The notes beneath the pieces were generated by a model. It did not search any database and was not told the DNA's origin. It saw only the letters and a list, made by a program, of their open reading frames with translations. From Chlamydomonas reinhardtii (Eukaryota > Chlorophyta > Chlorophyceae > Chlamydomonadales > Chlamydomonadaceae), in NCBI RefSeq assembly GCF_000002595.2, contig NW_025061534.1, positions 1 through 64,000 on the forward strand: 64,000 nt of DNA, in the 5' to 3' direction. Shown piece after piece: positions 23,586 to 35,938 of the stretch. Position 1 is the first letter of the stretch, and every line of letters starts with the position of its first letter. Both the position numbers and the translations under genes were made by a program.

Positions 23586-24616
23586 AGATTACGGAGCGCG
23601 TGATGCGCGCGGTGTATCGGCTGCAGGCGCATCCTGCGGCGGGCACAGTGCAGCTGGCCGCAGACGGCGATCACCAGCTGCGTGTGTGTGTCGATTGCAT
23701 GCGGGCGCACCAGCATGGGCATCTGCCCCCACTGTCGTACGCGTGCGTTGACAATGGGTTGCGGCCCAGCCACCTACCGCAGCTCACGGTGATGGAGGAG
23801 CGGCTGGTGGCAGTGTGGCGGCCGCTCCGTAACCTGATGGTGTGTCGGCCGCCAGCGGCGGGCGGCGGGCCGGGGCATTGGGAGATGCGCGCGCACGTGA
23901 TTGCGTTCAAGGCGCCGGAGCCGCAGCAGCTGGCAGCGGTGTTCCCGTGCAGCCTGGCGCGCGTGCCTGAGTGCATCACAGTGGTGTTTGTGAGCCCGGC
24001 ACAGACGTACCAGCAGCTGGAGGCGTTGGCGCGCCGCGTGCCCGCGCTGATGGTGCGGGGCAAAGTCGTCGCGGCCTGGGCGCGGCACTTGGCAGCTCTG
24101 TATCCCAGCGCGCGCCTGGACGAGGCGGCCGTGCAGGAGTGGGAGCGGCAGCCGCCAACAGCGGTAGCGGATGCTCTCGCGCGGCGCGCCGTCTGCACGC
24201 AAACCCAAGGCGAGGCATCGGCGCTGCTGCGGACTTTGCGGGCGGAACAGGAGGGGTATGCGCGCGCGCGGTACGGTACTGCAGAGGAAGCTGCAGCTAG
24301 AGGGGCGAGTACAGCAATGCCGGCGGCCGTCAACAGCGACAGCAGCAGCGGCTCGGACAGCGAGGCCATCATTGTACAGCAGTCGCTTGCACGGCCGAGC
24401 CGGAAGCGGCCCAGGTTGCTGTCTGCCGCGCACATGCAGCGGCTGCTGTGTGGGCTGGATCGCGACGCGAGCGTGGCGGTGCGGCAGTTGCTTCTGGCCC
24501 ACAACTTCAAGGCTGCTGCTACAAAGCTGCTTCGCCACCACGGCGGCGCGCCAACCAAGGAGGCGGTGACGCAGATGCAGGTGCAGCTGCAAACGCAGCA
24601 TTGTAATTACGAGCAG
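23586..24616 (+). CDS. Helitron copy 1, DUF6570-like exon
   Basis: Joined in phase to the preceding exon (ACA-G|AG-ATT). Its first third reads LRVCVDCMRAH, then NGLRPSHLPQLTVMEERLVA, then MRAHVIAF. This order (CxxC...H, 'lP.Lt..Ee.lia', 'g.vi.f') is the DUF6570-type module found ahead of Rep in many Helitron proteins. An acidic Ser-rich stretch (NSDSSSGSDSEA) and a basic KRPR patch follow, perhaps a nuclear localisation signal. The donor GAGCAG|GTGCGC at 24616 is phase 0 with the next exon at 25077; the alternative is termination at TGA 24641-24643. Confidence 0.6.
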
Positions 24617-25076
24617 GTGCGCGGCAGCCTAGCGAGGCGATGAGCGCGGTGCGGTCGAGGCGCCTGGCGGGGTGGGCGTTGGGTGTGGCAGGAGTAGGAG
24701 GTCCCCGCGGCCGGCGGGGAGAGGATTGAGTCAGGGGTGGAACGGTGTGGACATGGGCAGCACCAGAATAGCAGAGGGGGCCGCATGCGTGGAAAGGCGG
24801 CTACAAGTAGGGCGGCTTCGCCAGGCTTCAAGTATGCGCGTGTGTGCATGTGCAGGTGTTAACGGACCACGAACGAGCGCTCACAGCTGAGGTGAGGCGG
24901 TGGAGTGCTTCTCGTCAAGCAACACTGCATCGAGCGGATTTGCATGGCAGTGGGTTGCCAGGCACATGAAGTGTATACGGCGGGATTGTGCGGGTTGGGT
25001 GGCGTTGCTGTGGCGCCAGGCGTGCAGTGCTGACGTGAGGCCCTGTGTATACGCATGGTGGATGCTTTGCGTGCAG

Positions 25077-27855
25077 GCGAATGCGAGTGGCAGCACGCGC
25101 CCGCTGTCACGCCCGCCAGCGGGCGCACCGCTGCCGCCAGGCAGCTTGTTCGTGGTGCACGAGCCGCAGGCACTGTCGCCTGTGCAACGGGAGCACGGTG
25201 CGCAACGGCCGCAGTCTCTTCCAGCACTGCCTGCAGAAGCCGCACAGCGTGCAGGCGCAGCAGCACCAGCAGCGGCGGCGGCAGGGGCGGAGGTGGCGGC
25301 AGCATTCAGCAGCTGCGGCCAGAACGTGACACACATGCAGGGCATAGACGACGTTGACTTGCCGCCAACGCCAGCAGATTCGCCGGCGTTGCGCGCGGTG
25401 TTTCAGGACGCCTGCGCCGACGAGCGTGCCCTGCAGCTGCTGCTGGACGGATGGCCACTCGCGTCATGCACGGAGCAGGCCCCGCAGTCGGACTATCAGC
25501 CGGAGTGGCCGCTGCGCGTGCACGTGAATCGGTTTCCTAACGGCACGGGCGCATGCCCGACCGGCATGCAGATGCTCAGCTGGATCCAGCTGCAGCTGCA
25601 GCGATGGTACCCACCAGCGCCGGACGGCACCGAAGACTCCAGCGCCCAGGCACCACACTTCATTCTGGACATGTTTGACGCGTGGCAGCGGCACACGGTC
25701 AACCAGCAGGTGGCGGTGCGCTTCAAGCTGGACCCGCAGCTCATCATGAGCCTCGGCGACATGGGGCCGGACACGCTGGTGGAGGCAGCGGACGTGCTTG
25801 CAGCAGGCCTATCACGGACGGAGCAGGCCTAGCGGCTGCACGGATCACCACCGGAAGTGGAGCAGCTCGTGCGTGGAGCGCGCATCACGGGCGCCCATGT
25901 GGTGGGCTCGCCTGGCTCCTATGCAGCGCTGCGCAGCCGCGCGTACGGGCTGTGGGCTGCGTACGGCCCACCCAGCGCCACTGTGACGCTCAACCCCGCA
26001 TCGGTGCACTCAGATGCCACGTTCACGCTGATGGGGCGTCCGTACACCTTCGACGTGCGGACAGGCGCGCCGCAGCATCGGCCCATGGCCGCGGAGCGGT
26101 GGGACCTGGTGGCCGGGCACCCGCTCGCGTGTGCCGAGTCCTTTGAGGCGTTCATGGACGCGTTCTGCGACGTGTTCCTCGGGTGGCCAGCAGGATCAGA
26201 TGTGCAGCAACGTAGCAACTGCCTGTTCGGGCGCGTTGACGCCTTCTTCTTCAAGTTCGAAATGAATCAGCGCGGAGAGCTGCACGTGCACGGCTGTATC
26301 TGGCAGCCCGGGCTGCAGCCAGCACGCCTGCGAAAGGCGCTAGCGGACCCGCGGAGTTGTCCCGACGTGCTGGACTTCCTGGAGTCCGTGCAGACGCAGT
26401 GGTTTGCCTCACCGCTGCTGTTCAGCGGCGGCGAGCGACCGGTCCACGCTCAGAAGCTCAGCACCGAGCAGCTGCAGGAGGTGGCTGAGGCGGCTGGCAG
26501 CGAGCGCTTGACGGAGCTGCAGCGGGACGTTCTCAGGGAGGTGCTGGTGGAGGTGAAGGCCAGGGGGGCCATGGAAGACGCAGCCGTGTCTTGTCGGCCG
26601 CCTCTACAATGCAGCAGTTTGACTGAGGCGGAGCGGCTCGGGTTATTTGCTGCGCACGCGGTCCTGGAGACGCTGCTGCACGCCCATCGCGACGGCACGT
26701 GCACCACGTCACACAGCAAGCATGCCACGGACAGCAACTGCCGCATGCGGCTGCCTCGGATGCTGCACTGGCTCACCACGTACCTGCACGAGCAGTCGGT
26801 GTGCGTGCACCTCAAGCGGTATGGCCGCTACATGGTCTCGCATATGGTGGCCCTGCTGCTGGCAGTGCCTTGCAATCACACCGTCACGTTTGCGTGTGAC
26901 GTGGGGCGCTGGCTGCGCACGCGCGAGCTATGGGATCAGCGGCACGAGGGCATTCCGCGCACGGACCCTGTGTGGGAGCGGCGGCCGCAGCTGCCCAGCC
27001 TTGAGCAGCTTGCCGCGGACGCAGCGGACTATGCCCTGAAGTATGCCACCAAGTCTGAAGCAGTGCAGGGCAGCAGGGCCCTTATAGCCGCAGCCACCAT
27101 GCTGCGGCGGCGCATGCACCTCATGACGCCAGAGCAGCAGGCCGGGATTGAGAGCGAGCACCTGCCGATCCAGGACGTGCTGGATCAGCTACGGCATCCC
27201 TTCGCAGCCTTTGCGGACGCCAGCGCCTCTGCCTGGGCGCCCCAGCCTCCTACTGCAGGTATGTCAGCTGCAGGCGAGAGCAGCACGCTGGCACAGGCGC
27301 AGTTCACGGCGGAGGTGACGGCGCGCGCACAGCAGTCCGCGACTGTGGCCGCGCTGCGCACCTGCGCGGCCTGTCGGCGCGGCTGCGGTGCAACGGGAGG
27401 GGATGTTCAACCTTGCGCACGCCATCAACCTGTTAACAGCCCAGCAGACCTTCTCCGCTCCAGCAGCGGCGCTGCTGCTGATGCGGGGCACCGACGCGCA
27501 CGAAAGCCACCAGTTCAGGGCCATCGATTACAGGATGTTCTCGCAGCATGTGCAGTCGCAGCTGAAGCGCGCGGACCCGGAGCTCAGGCCCAGAGACACC
27601 CAGCTGCGGCTCGTGCGTACAATGGCCAGCGTTGGAGCGGGCGGGAGTCCGAGAGGGGAAGGCCAGCTTCCGGCCGCCAGCACAATCGCTAGCGATGTCC
27701 CAGATCCCGGGCCCAGCGGAAGCGTACAGCAGCAAGAGCAGCCCGCCGTCGCACCTGCTCGTTACCGGTCATCAAGCTAGCTGAAAGACTACCTGTACCG
27801 CGGTGAGGCGCTGCGCGAGCTGTCTCCTATGATGATGGCCATGTTGTTTTATAAG
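25077..27855 (+). pseudogene. Helitron copy 1, Rep (HUH endonuclease) exon, broken
   Basis: Encodes the rolling-circle initiator. VGSPGSYAALRSRAYGLW and TVTLNPASVHS open the Rep region; GELHVHGCIW (about 26276-26305) is the HUH metal-binding motif; DYALKYATKSE (about 27026-27058) carries the paired catalytic tyrosines typical of Helitrons. The frame is interrupted by an in-frame TAG at 25830-25832, a net 8-base change near 27358-27385 relative to copy 2, and a TAG at 27778-27780 where copy 2 has TAC. Exon end ATAAG|GTACGA. An alternative-frame Cys/His run (CRLCNGST...QHCLQKPH, about 25180-25250) resembles a Helitron zinc finger but is out of frame with the main exon, so it stays unresolved. 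This copy is inactive as it stands. Confidence 0.8.
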
Positions 27856-27950
27856 GTACGAGGTTGCGTGCGCGGCAGCTTGCACGCCTGGAGTTATGGG
27901 GTGCAGGAGTGTTCAGTCCGTAGGTTCGCATGTGTTATAATGTCTTGCAG

Positions 27951-28982
27951 CACCACTTCGGCAGGGCCCAGCAGCAAAGAACTGTATGTGTGCCCACCAC
28001 CCCGCAGCACTCGGCCGGGCCAGATGGAGCGCAAGGGCACCATCTGCGCCTGCATCCCGCGCACCCAGAGTACAGTAAATGCGTGTGGCGGCGCCGGCTG
28101 CGGCCGTACGTGCCGCAGCCGGTGTGTGACCCCGTTGTGCGGCCTGCGGACGGCGTGGACGATCCGCAGGTGCTGGAGCGCTATGCAGTGTTTGCGCTCG
28201 CGAACTTCGCCGCCTACAGCTGTGACGACATGCTCGATCTCAGCAACGGCGCATGGGCAGCTTATCAGCGGTGCTTTGCACAGCCGGCGGACGGCCAGTC
28301 GCTGCATGTGCGCATCGCGTGCCGTATGCTCGATCACGTGGATGGGCTTGCGCGCGTGCGAATGCGGGCGGAGGAGCGGCGGCAGCTGCAGGCGGGGGCG
28401 GAGGGCACCGCTGAGGATGCGGCGGAGGAGGCACTGTTGGAGGGCGTGCCGGTGGAGGGCATGGACGACCTGGAGGCAGAGCCGCAGGATGATGAGGAAC
28501 CCGATGTTAGGCGTAGCGCAGCGCCCGCAGCGGAGCTCTGGCAGGGTTGTGCGCTATCGGAGACGGAACGGGCAGGGCTGCTGCAGCGCGTTGTGCACGG
28601 CGGCCTGGGTGGCGGTCTGACTACAGAGGCGACCACCGTGGTTGCCCAGATCCCGCGCGCCAATGCATGGCCAGCGGTTGGGCGTACAGCGGCGGCGGCA
28701 GTAGTGCGCAGCACACAGGAGTGGACGCACGAGCGGCTGGCTGCAGCACAGCAACGCATGCATGATTACGACCTAGGTGGGCAGTACGCCGCACAGGCGC
28801 TCGCGCAGGCGCAGGGAGCAGTGCAGCAGCAGCTGCTGCTTTACAACAGCGGCACTGCGGCAGTGACAGCGAAGCTGGTGCTCATCTCGCCATTGGCGGT
28901 TACCACAGCCGTCCCAGAGGTGCAGGGCGTCTGGCCCGATGCAGCGAACCCTGGTGCAGAGCCGCCGTACGTGCTTTGCCCG
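27951..28982 (+). CDS. Helitron copy 1, Rep-helicase linker exon, left part
   Basis: Starts after TCTTGCAG and continues in one frame to 28982, where a Ty3/gypsy element is inserted; the same exon resumes at 47965. HPEYSKCVWRRRLRPYVPQP and DDPQVLERYAVFALANFAAY match the region between Rep and helicase in Helitrons. The uninterrupted counterpart is 59756-61057 in copy 2. An acidic segment (MDDLEAEPQDDEEPD) lies in the middle. Confidence 0.75.
28978..28982. repeat. Target-site duplication of the Ty3 element, GCCCG (left)
   Basis: GCCCG immediately precedes TGTAGTGCC; the same five bases follow GGCACTACA at 47965-47969. In copy 2 of the Helitron the site is present once (about 60793). Confidence 0.9.
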
Positions 28983-29178
28983 TGTAGTGCCGAAGCACCG
29001 TGTGTATGGAGGTAGTGAGAACTACCGGGTTTGGAAGGCAAGGCCGTGTAAGTAGTCGGTGAAGCCGCCGGAGGCTTCACCCGACCCTACCATGTCCGAC
29101 GCCAGCGCAGGTGCCAGCTTGTCGGAAGACTCGTATACAGTTACAGAAACCCGATGTTGAGGACACAGTGGCACTACA
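28983..29178 (-). repeat. Chromovirus LTR (3' LTR on its own strand)
   Basis: Begins TGTAGTGCC and ends GGCACTACA. Shares an apparently identical stretch of about 187 bases with the other LTR but is the shorter of the two. Confidence 0.9.
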
Positions 29179-29209
29179 ACTATCCCCCTTCAGGATTGAG
29201 CGTCCTCGG

Positions 29210-30508
29210 TCAATCCTCGATGGTGCGAGTCGCCCGCTCGCGAGCGCTCTGCAGGTCAGCAGCCATATCAGGGGTAAAGTTAGACTCAGGCTCCCAGCTG
29301 TTATGCTTAGAGGAGTAGCCCTTCCATTTGACCAAGTACTCCTTAACCAATCGCCGGCGATTGTTACCTAACGCCACAGCGCGACGGCGGAAGTCCAGGA
29401 TGCGCCCTACTGTCCATAGGGGTTGGTCGTCAATCCATGCAACAGGTCCAGGCCCATCATCAGACTCAGGCCCAGCACGCCCACCTGCCGTGCCCGTGTA
29501 CTTGCGCACCATGGACACGTGGAACGTGTGATGGATGTTCTTCAGCGACGCCGGCAGTGCAAGCTGAACAGCAGCCCCACTACTAACCGGACGTACCACA
29601 GTAAAAGGCCCAATCCAGCGCGGTAGCAGCTTGCGCGGTCCCTTAGCCCGAGCGCGCAGATTCTTGGTGTTGAGCAGGACCAAGTCGCCAGGCCGGTACG
29701 TGACGTCTTTCTTGTTGCGATTGTAGTAATTCGCAGCACGGCTCTGAGCCGCCTCCAGGCAGGCGCGCGCCTCAGCCATCCTATGCACGTAAGATTTAGC
29801 AAACTCACGGGCAGCGGGGGCAGACACGTCAAGCTCACGCCACACCGGGGTTGCCGGGTGGTATCCGTAGTTCAGGAAGAACGGGGAAAAGCCAGTGGAG
29901 CGGTTCACAGCATTGTTGATCGCAAACTCCGCAGCAGTCAGGTACAAGTCCCAAGTGTTAGGGCTGCCCACAGTAAAGTTGCGCAGCATATCTCCCAACA
30001 CCCGGTTGATGCGCTCAGTTTGCCCATCAGTCTGGGGATGGTATGCGGTAGACAGGTTGCTCCGCATGCCCACAAGCGTGCACAGAGATCCCCAAAACTT
30101 ACTTGTAAATTGCGGACCACGGTCGGACACCAGAGACTTGGGCACACCGTGTAGACGCACGACGTTGTCGAAGAAGAGGCGAGCTGTTGTGGGGGAGTCA
30201 GGTGTGCCTCGCGTAGGGACAAGATGCACCATTTTCGTTAGCCGGTCAACCATAACACAGCATGTGTCGTATCCCCCTTCAGTTTTGGGGAGCGCACATA
30301 CGAAATCAAGGGAAACAGACTCCCAAGGCGCATGAGGAATGGGCAGAGAGTGCAGCGTACCAGCGGTCTTACCGGAGACAGACTTGTTGTGCAGACACAG
30401 GTCACAGGCGCGAACAAAGGAATCAACCGCAACAGACAGGCCACGCCACCAGAACGAGCGCGACACAATGTCGAGAGTGCGCTTAGTGCCGACATGCCAG
30501 AGTGGCAC
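29210..30508 (-). pseudogene. Chromovirus integrase and chromodomain (fossil)
   Basis: Minus-strand frame with DLCLHN (end of the H2C2 zinc finger), integrase core motifs (FDNVVRLHGVPKSLVSDRGP, STAYHPQTDGQTER) and a C-terminal chromodomain (EYLVKWKGYSSKHNSWEPE). Integrase would insert the cDNA; chromodomains of chromoviruses bind modified histones and guide insertion. Part of the broken element spanning 28983-47964. Confidence 0.9.
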
Positions 30509-31129
30509 GCAGAAATGATGTCACGGCGCAAGTTATCATCAGCAGGGACAACTATCACATGCGCGCCATTGACAAGGCGATACCATAGCCCACCGTCACA
30601 CGCCAGGTCGCGTGTGTTGGCCTCGATAGAGAACCACGGATCAGAGGCATAGGTAGCGCGAATCCGGTCCCCGAAAGATACAGACACCTCAGGGGGATCA
30701 GCCGGGGCGGTCACGGGGTCACCAGTCGCTACCGGGGGTGCAGCAGCCCAGGCCGGCGGACTCACCAGGCGACGCGTCTTGACAGGAGGAGCAGGCGCGG
30801 GAACAGTAGCGGTAGCGCGCTTAGCCCCAGCGGCCGTCTTCTTGCCAGGCGCGGCCGGAGCCGGTACAGCAGGCGACGGTGTAGGCTTGGCGGTCTTCGG
30901 CTTGCGTCTGCGCGTGCCCAGCCCAGAAGCCTTTCGCGCTTGTCCACGCGTGACCATGTGTAACCAGATACCCTGCAGAAGGGGGTGGCGACTCAGGGCG
31001 TCAGCAACGTTCAAGGTCCCCTTCAGGTACTCCCAGGTGTAGTTAAAGCGCGCAAGATACTCCATCCAGCGGGCTTGTCGACGATTCTGCAGTGTCGGTA
31101 CACCATCCAGAAATGTTAAGGGCGACAAT

Positions 31130-32922
31130 TCAGTGTCCTTACATGCCAGACCCCACGTTCGCCAGCCTCTCCAACAACTGGCGTGCCCTTCGTGTGTAGT
31201 CACTGCTCACCCTTACCTGCTGCCCCTCCTCCTCCAGCTCCCCCTCCTCCTCCTCCTCCTCAAGCCCAGCCTCCTCCTCCTCAAACCCACCCTCCTCCTC
31301 CTCCTCCTCCTCCTCAAACCCACCCTCCTCCTCAAATCCACCCTCCCCCTCCTCCTCCTCTCCCTCCTCCTCCTGCTCAACCTGCATGCCTGATTGCCCC
31401 ACCCTTGACGGCCCTGCACCAGATGAGTCAACTTGGAACAGAGGCTCCATGATTGACCAGATAGTATCCAAATTTGCCCCTTGCCAACTTTTAATGTAGG
31501 AAGTAGCTAAGCGCTTGCCTCCACGTGGGCCGTTTACAACACCATCAACATGCAAGGATGCAGTATCAATAAAGTACATGCTTTTGCCCTTGTGTCCAGC
31601 TGTGGTGCTGGCTCCCAGGGAAACCAGGTCATCAGCAGTGATAAGGGCAGCCAGATTCGCGCCAATAGTCTTCACTTGAGGCACCATGTTAGCCACATCA
31701 GCTGGGATGTCCACAATATACAGGTCCGCAGCTCCAGCTACAGTTGGATAGAAGTTGTGCCCTTGTTGAGTCAAAATACTAAATCTAATGCTGTTTGTTG
31801 CTTTGGTGTTCTGAGCTCTGCATATGAACACACGCAACATAGTACCATTGGCCCGAGTCAACTCAGCATGATGAAAGACACGAGGGTCATGCCTAACTTG
31901 GAGTACGTCAAAGTTGTACTTGGTGCCTAGACTCTCCAAGTACTTGAAGATACTGCTTGTTGATTCAATATGCCTGTTCTTTCCGGCATCCACACATGTC
32001 ACCACTGGCACATCTGCATCTTTAAGGCGCTTCTGTCTGGCCAAGAAGTTGGCATAGTCATCATCTTCCATTATACGCTTCATACGCGGGTAGAAAACTT
32101 CAGAGTCAGCCTCCTCGAGTGTTTGAAAATAATAGATGCCATCATTCAGGACCAATCTTACGTTCTCATCTGTGATGGTGCCACTGCCAGCCAACTTGCC
32201 TGGTATCAGAAGTCGCAAATTGCGTGCCATGCTCAGTTGATATATAAAGAGTCGTTTAGATCCGATGCCCATGGTGAATTTGAAATTTTCAACAACCTCC
32301 GCGGGATCGATAATAAAGAATCCCATGTTGTGCTTAAAAGTAACAATGAATAAAAAATAACAGCGCTCGTCCCCATCACCGTAATGATTCATCAAGTCCT
32401 CGTATACGCTTTTACGCGTGTTTGAACTAGTCCAAAACAACCTAGCCTCCTCGGACTCGAATATCTCCTCGTAGAGGTCGTCGGATAATGCAAGCCCAGC
32501 AAGCCCGCCGATTAGGCCTTATATACGTTAGTAGTCCTAAACACCACACCGACGGTGTCACCGGAAGGGTTGTGAGACTTTAGCTGGCCAGTCAATGCCT
32601 TTCCTTGTGGAGCTTTGAGCCTCCAAACAATATCCGCATCAGCATCTGCATGCGTGCGTTCAACCTCATACAGATCACCATGGCCTTTAGCATTCTGAAA
32701 AAACTCAAATATGTCGTCCTCGTTGTCCGCGCCCGAACGGAGACCAGCCATCACGTTCATCCCAGCTCTCTTTGGGACGACGGATTTGCGTGAAGCAAGA
32801 CATACTGCTAACACTGAGTAGAACCAGATATTGATCCAGGCCATTTCGGGACTGCCAATCACCTAACAAACAGTCCCCCTGGGACCCCCCCCTAATGCAA
32901 TGCAATGCCCCCCCCCCTCAGT
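31130..32922 (-). mobile_element. GADNEDD element copy A, nested in chromovirus RNase H
   Basis: About 1,783 bp (31135-32917) flanked by TCAGT direct repeats. It carries one gene on the minus strand in at least two frames, so it is broken. From the N-terminus: a hydrophobic segment (WFYSVLAVCLA), the conserved GADNEDD, ERTHADADAD, DPAEVVENFKFT, LFIYQLSMARN, HIESTSSIFKYLESLG, then a Glu-rich acidic tail and [17 protein letters not shown]. The right end of the gene coincides with the end of the element (GGCATGTAA). It lies in the same direction as the host retrotransposon. The protein family is not recognised. It has no reverse transcriptase, transposase or recombinase motif that I can see. Confidence 0.7.
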
Positions 32923-33425
32923 TTTTACCGTAAACGGTTGGCCCTCCAGGTAACAGCGCCACTCCTTGAGCGCATGAAGAACCGCCAGAAACTCCTGCTC
33001 ACCCGTGGTGTAGCGAGTCTCCGGACCTGTGAACTTCTTCCTCGAAAAGGCAATAGGGCGGCCGTTTTGCAGCAGAACAGCGCCGGACCCTAGCAGTGAG
33101 GCGTCAGTCACAACCTCAACGCGGAATGGCTGGGAGTAATCAGGGTAAGCAAGCAAGATATCAGAAGCAACAGCCTGCTTGATAGCGTCAAACGCGGCTT
33201 GACAGGAGGCTGTCCAAGCAGAAGCCGACGTAAACGCGCCCTTCTTCAACAGTGCCGTGAGCGGCGCAGCCAGAATTGAGTAACGCTCAATGAACTTACG
33301 GAAGTAGTTGGTCAGCCCCAAAAACTTGCGAAGCTCCTGCAGGTTCCTGGGCGCCGGCCAGTTCCGTACCGCCGAGGACTTCTTCGGGTCCATCCGCACA
33401 CCATCAGCAGACACGATGTGGCCCT
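32923..33425 (-). pseudogene. Chromovirus RT end and RNase H start (fossil)
   Basis: Minus-strand frame with LQELRKFLGLTNYFRKFI (RT connection) and VTDASLLGSGAVLLQ...AFSRKKF...YTTGEQEFLAVLHAL (RNase H of Ty3 type). Bounded on both sides by GADNEDD insertions. Confidence 0.9.
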
Positions 33426-35133
33426 GGTACTACTTCTGCTTCTTTTCCTTGTTGGCAATATGCCTTGCCTTCATGGCTTTTCACACGCCACGCAACACTG
33501 TCGTCCCCAAGAGGGCAGGAATGAACGTAAAGCCTGGTCTTCGGTCGGGTGCTGACAACGAGGACGACGTAATTGGGAGCTATGGTGTTTGTCATGGGAT
33601 AATTTATAATGTTGAACGCACGCACGCTGATGCTGATGCGGATTTAATTTGGAGGCTTCGCCTTGCTCCACATCAAGGAAAAGCGTTGACTGGCCAGCTA
33701 AAGTCTCACAATCCTTCAGATGACGGTGTCATTGTTAGATTCAGAAGCTCAAACGTGTTTCAAAGCCTTATTGGTGGGCTTGCTGGGCTTGCATTATCCG
33801 ATGACCTTTACCAAGAGATATTTGAGTCCGACGAGGCTCGGCTCTTCTGGAATAGTACTAACTCACATAAGGGTGTGTACAATGACCTAATGGATCATTA
33901 CAGAGATGGGGATGAGCGCTGTTATTTCTTGTTCATTGTTACATACAAATACAATAAAGGATACTTCGTGATTGATCCCGCTGAGGTTGTTGAGAATTTC
34001 AAGCTAACCATTGATATGAACTCTAAGCGTCTGTTTATTTATCAGCTGAGCATGGCACGCAATTTTCGTCTTGTGGTACCTGGCACGTTAGGCGGCAGTG
34101 AGACAATAACTGATGATCATGTTCGATTAGCTCTAACAGATGGCATCTATTACTTCCCCACTCTTGATGTGGCGGACCGCAAACTAATCTACTCGCGGAT
34201 CAAGCGTGTTATGGACGATGTTGATTATGCTCAATTCTTAATGGTGCAAAAGCGTCTGAAGGAACACAACGCACCGGTGGTTACATGTGTTGATACCCGG
34301 AAGGACAGGCATATTGAATCAACAAATCATATCTACAACTACCTGGAGGGCTTAGGTAATAAGTTCAACTTTAGTGTGACCCAAGTTCGGCATGATCCAC
34401 GCCTCTACCATCACGCTGACTCAGGCCAACGGCACCACCATTCGGGTGTACATATGCAGGGCCCACACTACCAAAACCACCAACACCATAAATTTCTCTG
34501 TCAAGACTCAGCAAGGTCACCACCAGTACCCAACTGTAGCTGGAGCTGCCCACCTTTACATCGTTGACATTCCAGATGAAGTGGCTGCTTTGATACCCCA
34601 AGTGACATCTATTGGGACTAACCTGGCTGCCTTGATAACTGCTGATGATCTGGTTGCCCTGGGAGCCAGCACAACAGCTGGCCGCAAGGGTAAGCTCATG
34701 TACTACATTGACACTGCATCTCTGTATACTGCTGGTATCATTACTGGTCCGCGTGGGGGCAAGCGCTTAGCTACTTCCTACATTAAAAGTTGGCAAGGGG
34801 CAAATTTGGATACTATCTGGTCAATCATGGAGCCTCTGTTCCAAGTTGACTCATCTGGTGCAGGGCCGTCAAGGGTGGGGCAATCAGGCATGCAGGTTGA
34901 GCAGGAGGAGGAGGGAGAGGAGGAGGAGGGGGAGGGTGGATTTGAGGAGGAGGGTGGGTTTGAGGAGGAGGAGGAGGAGGGTGGGTTTGAGGAGGAGGAG
35001 GCTGGGCTTGAGGAGGAGGAGGAGGGGGAGCTGGAGGAGGACGGGCAGCAGGTAAGGGTGAGCAGTGACTACACACGAAGGGCGCGCCAGTTGTTGGAGA
35101 GGCTGGCAAACGTGGGGCCTGGCATGTAGGTAC
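33426..35133 (+). mobile_element. GADNEDD element copy B, nested in chromovirus RT
   Basis: 1,698 bp (33431-35128) between GGTAC direct repeats, inserted opposite to its host retrotransposon. It encodes the best preserved version of the family, on the plus strand. It runs from a hydrophobic stretch (YYFCFFSLLAICLAFMAF) through GADNEDD, ERTHADADAD, GDERCYFLFIVTYKYNKGYF, LFIYQLSMARNFRL, DRHIESTNHIYNYLEGLG and a GPRGGKRLATSYIKSW block. It ends in an acidic Glu-rich tail and [14 protein letters not shown]. Two overlapping frames cover it (33308-34567 and 34392-35129), so it carries at least one break. The last bases of the gene are the last bases of the element. Its final 400 bases are almost identical to copy A although the rest is clearly diverged. 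Function unknown. Confidence 0.7.
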
Positions 35134-35713
35134 TCAATCTGCGTTTGGGCCCAGTGGCATTTGCTCTGTTTAGCATACAGTTGCTCACGACGAAGGGTTG
35201 CGAGCACAGCGCGCAGGTGCTCCAGGTGTTCATCCAAGGTGCGGGAAATTACCAAAACGTCGTCGAGGTAGCAGACCACAACACCTTTATCAATCAGGGG
35301 GCGGAACATTCGGTCAATGCATGCTTGGAATGCGGCAGGGGCATTCACGAGACCAAATGAAAGCACGGTGTACTCGAAATGACCTTCGGGCGTACGGAAA
35401 GCCGTCATAGGGATGTCGCTAGGCGAAATCCTAATCTGGTTGTAGCCCTGCTGCAGATCAATCGAGCTAAAGTACCGGGCCCCGCGCAGCTTATCAAGCA
35501 AGTCATCAATGCGCGGCAGAGGGTACCGGTTCTTCACCGTCACGGCATTCAGACCCCGGTAGTCGATACACATGCGCAGAGTCCCATCCTTTTTACCGAC
35601 AAAGAGAATTGGCACAGACCAGGGAGACGTAGAAGGTCGAACCATCTTCTTGGCCATCAAGTCAGTTACTTGACGCTTGACCTCCTCCAGCTCCTTGGGC
35701 GGGGCGGGGCTGG
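35134..35713 (-). pseudogene. Chromovirus reverse transcriptase (fossil)
   Basis: Minus-strand frame with [58 protein letters not shown] and the catalytic [10 protein letters not shown] classic Ty3/gypsy RT, bounded by insertions on both sides. Confidence 0.92.
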
Positions 35714-35938
35714 GCGGAGGGAGGGGAGGGTGAGGGCCACTGAACCGAGGCGCGCCCCCCGAAGACAGAAGACAGGTCGCTATATGTAGGCCAATGTGCA
35801 CTTTCAATTGACAATCAATTTCAGCTGCATTCGGATGCCTTCACGTGCAGCATCCCACGCATGCATTCCTAATACAACTAGGTAGCAACTTCATTTTCTA
35901 AACTTTTTGTAAACTGTTTGTCCCTTGCCTCGAGCCTT

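Noticed and set aside
27829-28620. Plus-strand Arg/Cys-rich frame across the linker exon, and its equivalent in copy 2
   Set aside because: It overlaps the in-phase linker exon in a different frame and reads through the intron.
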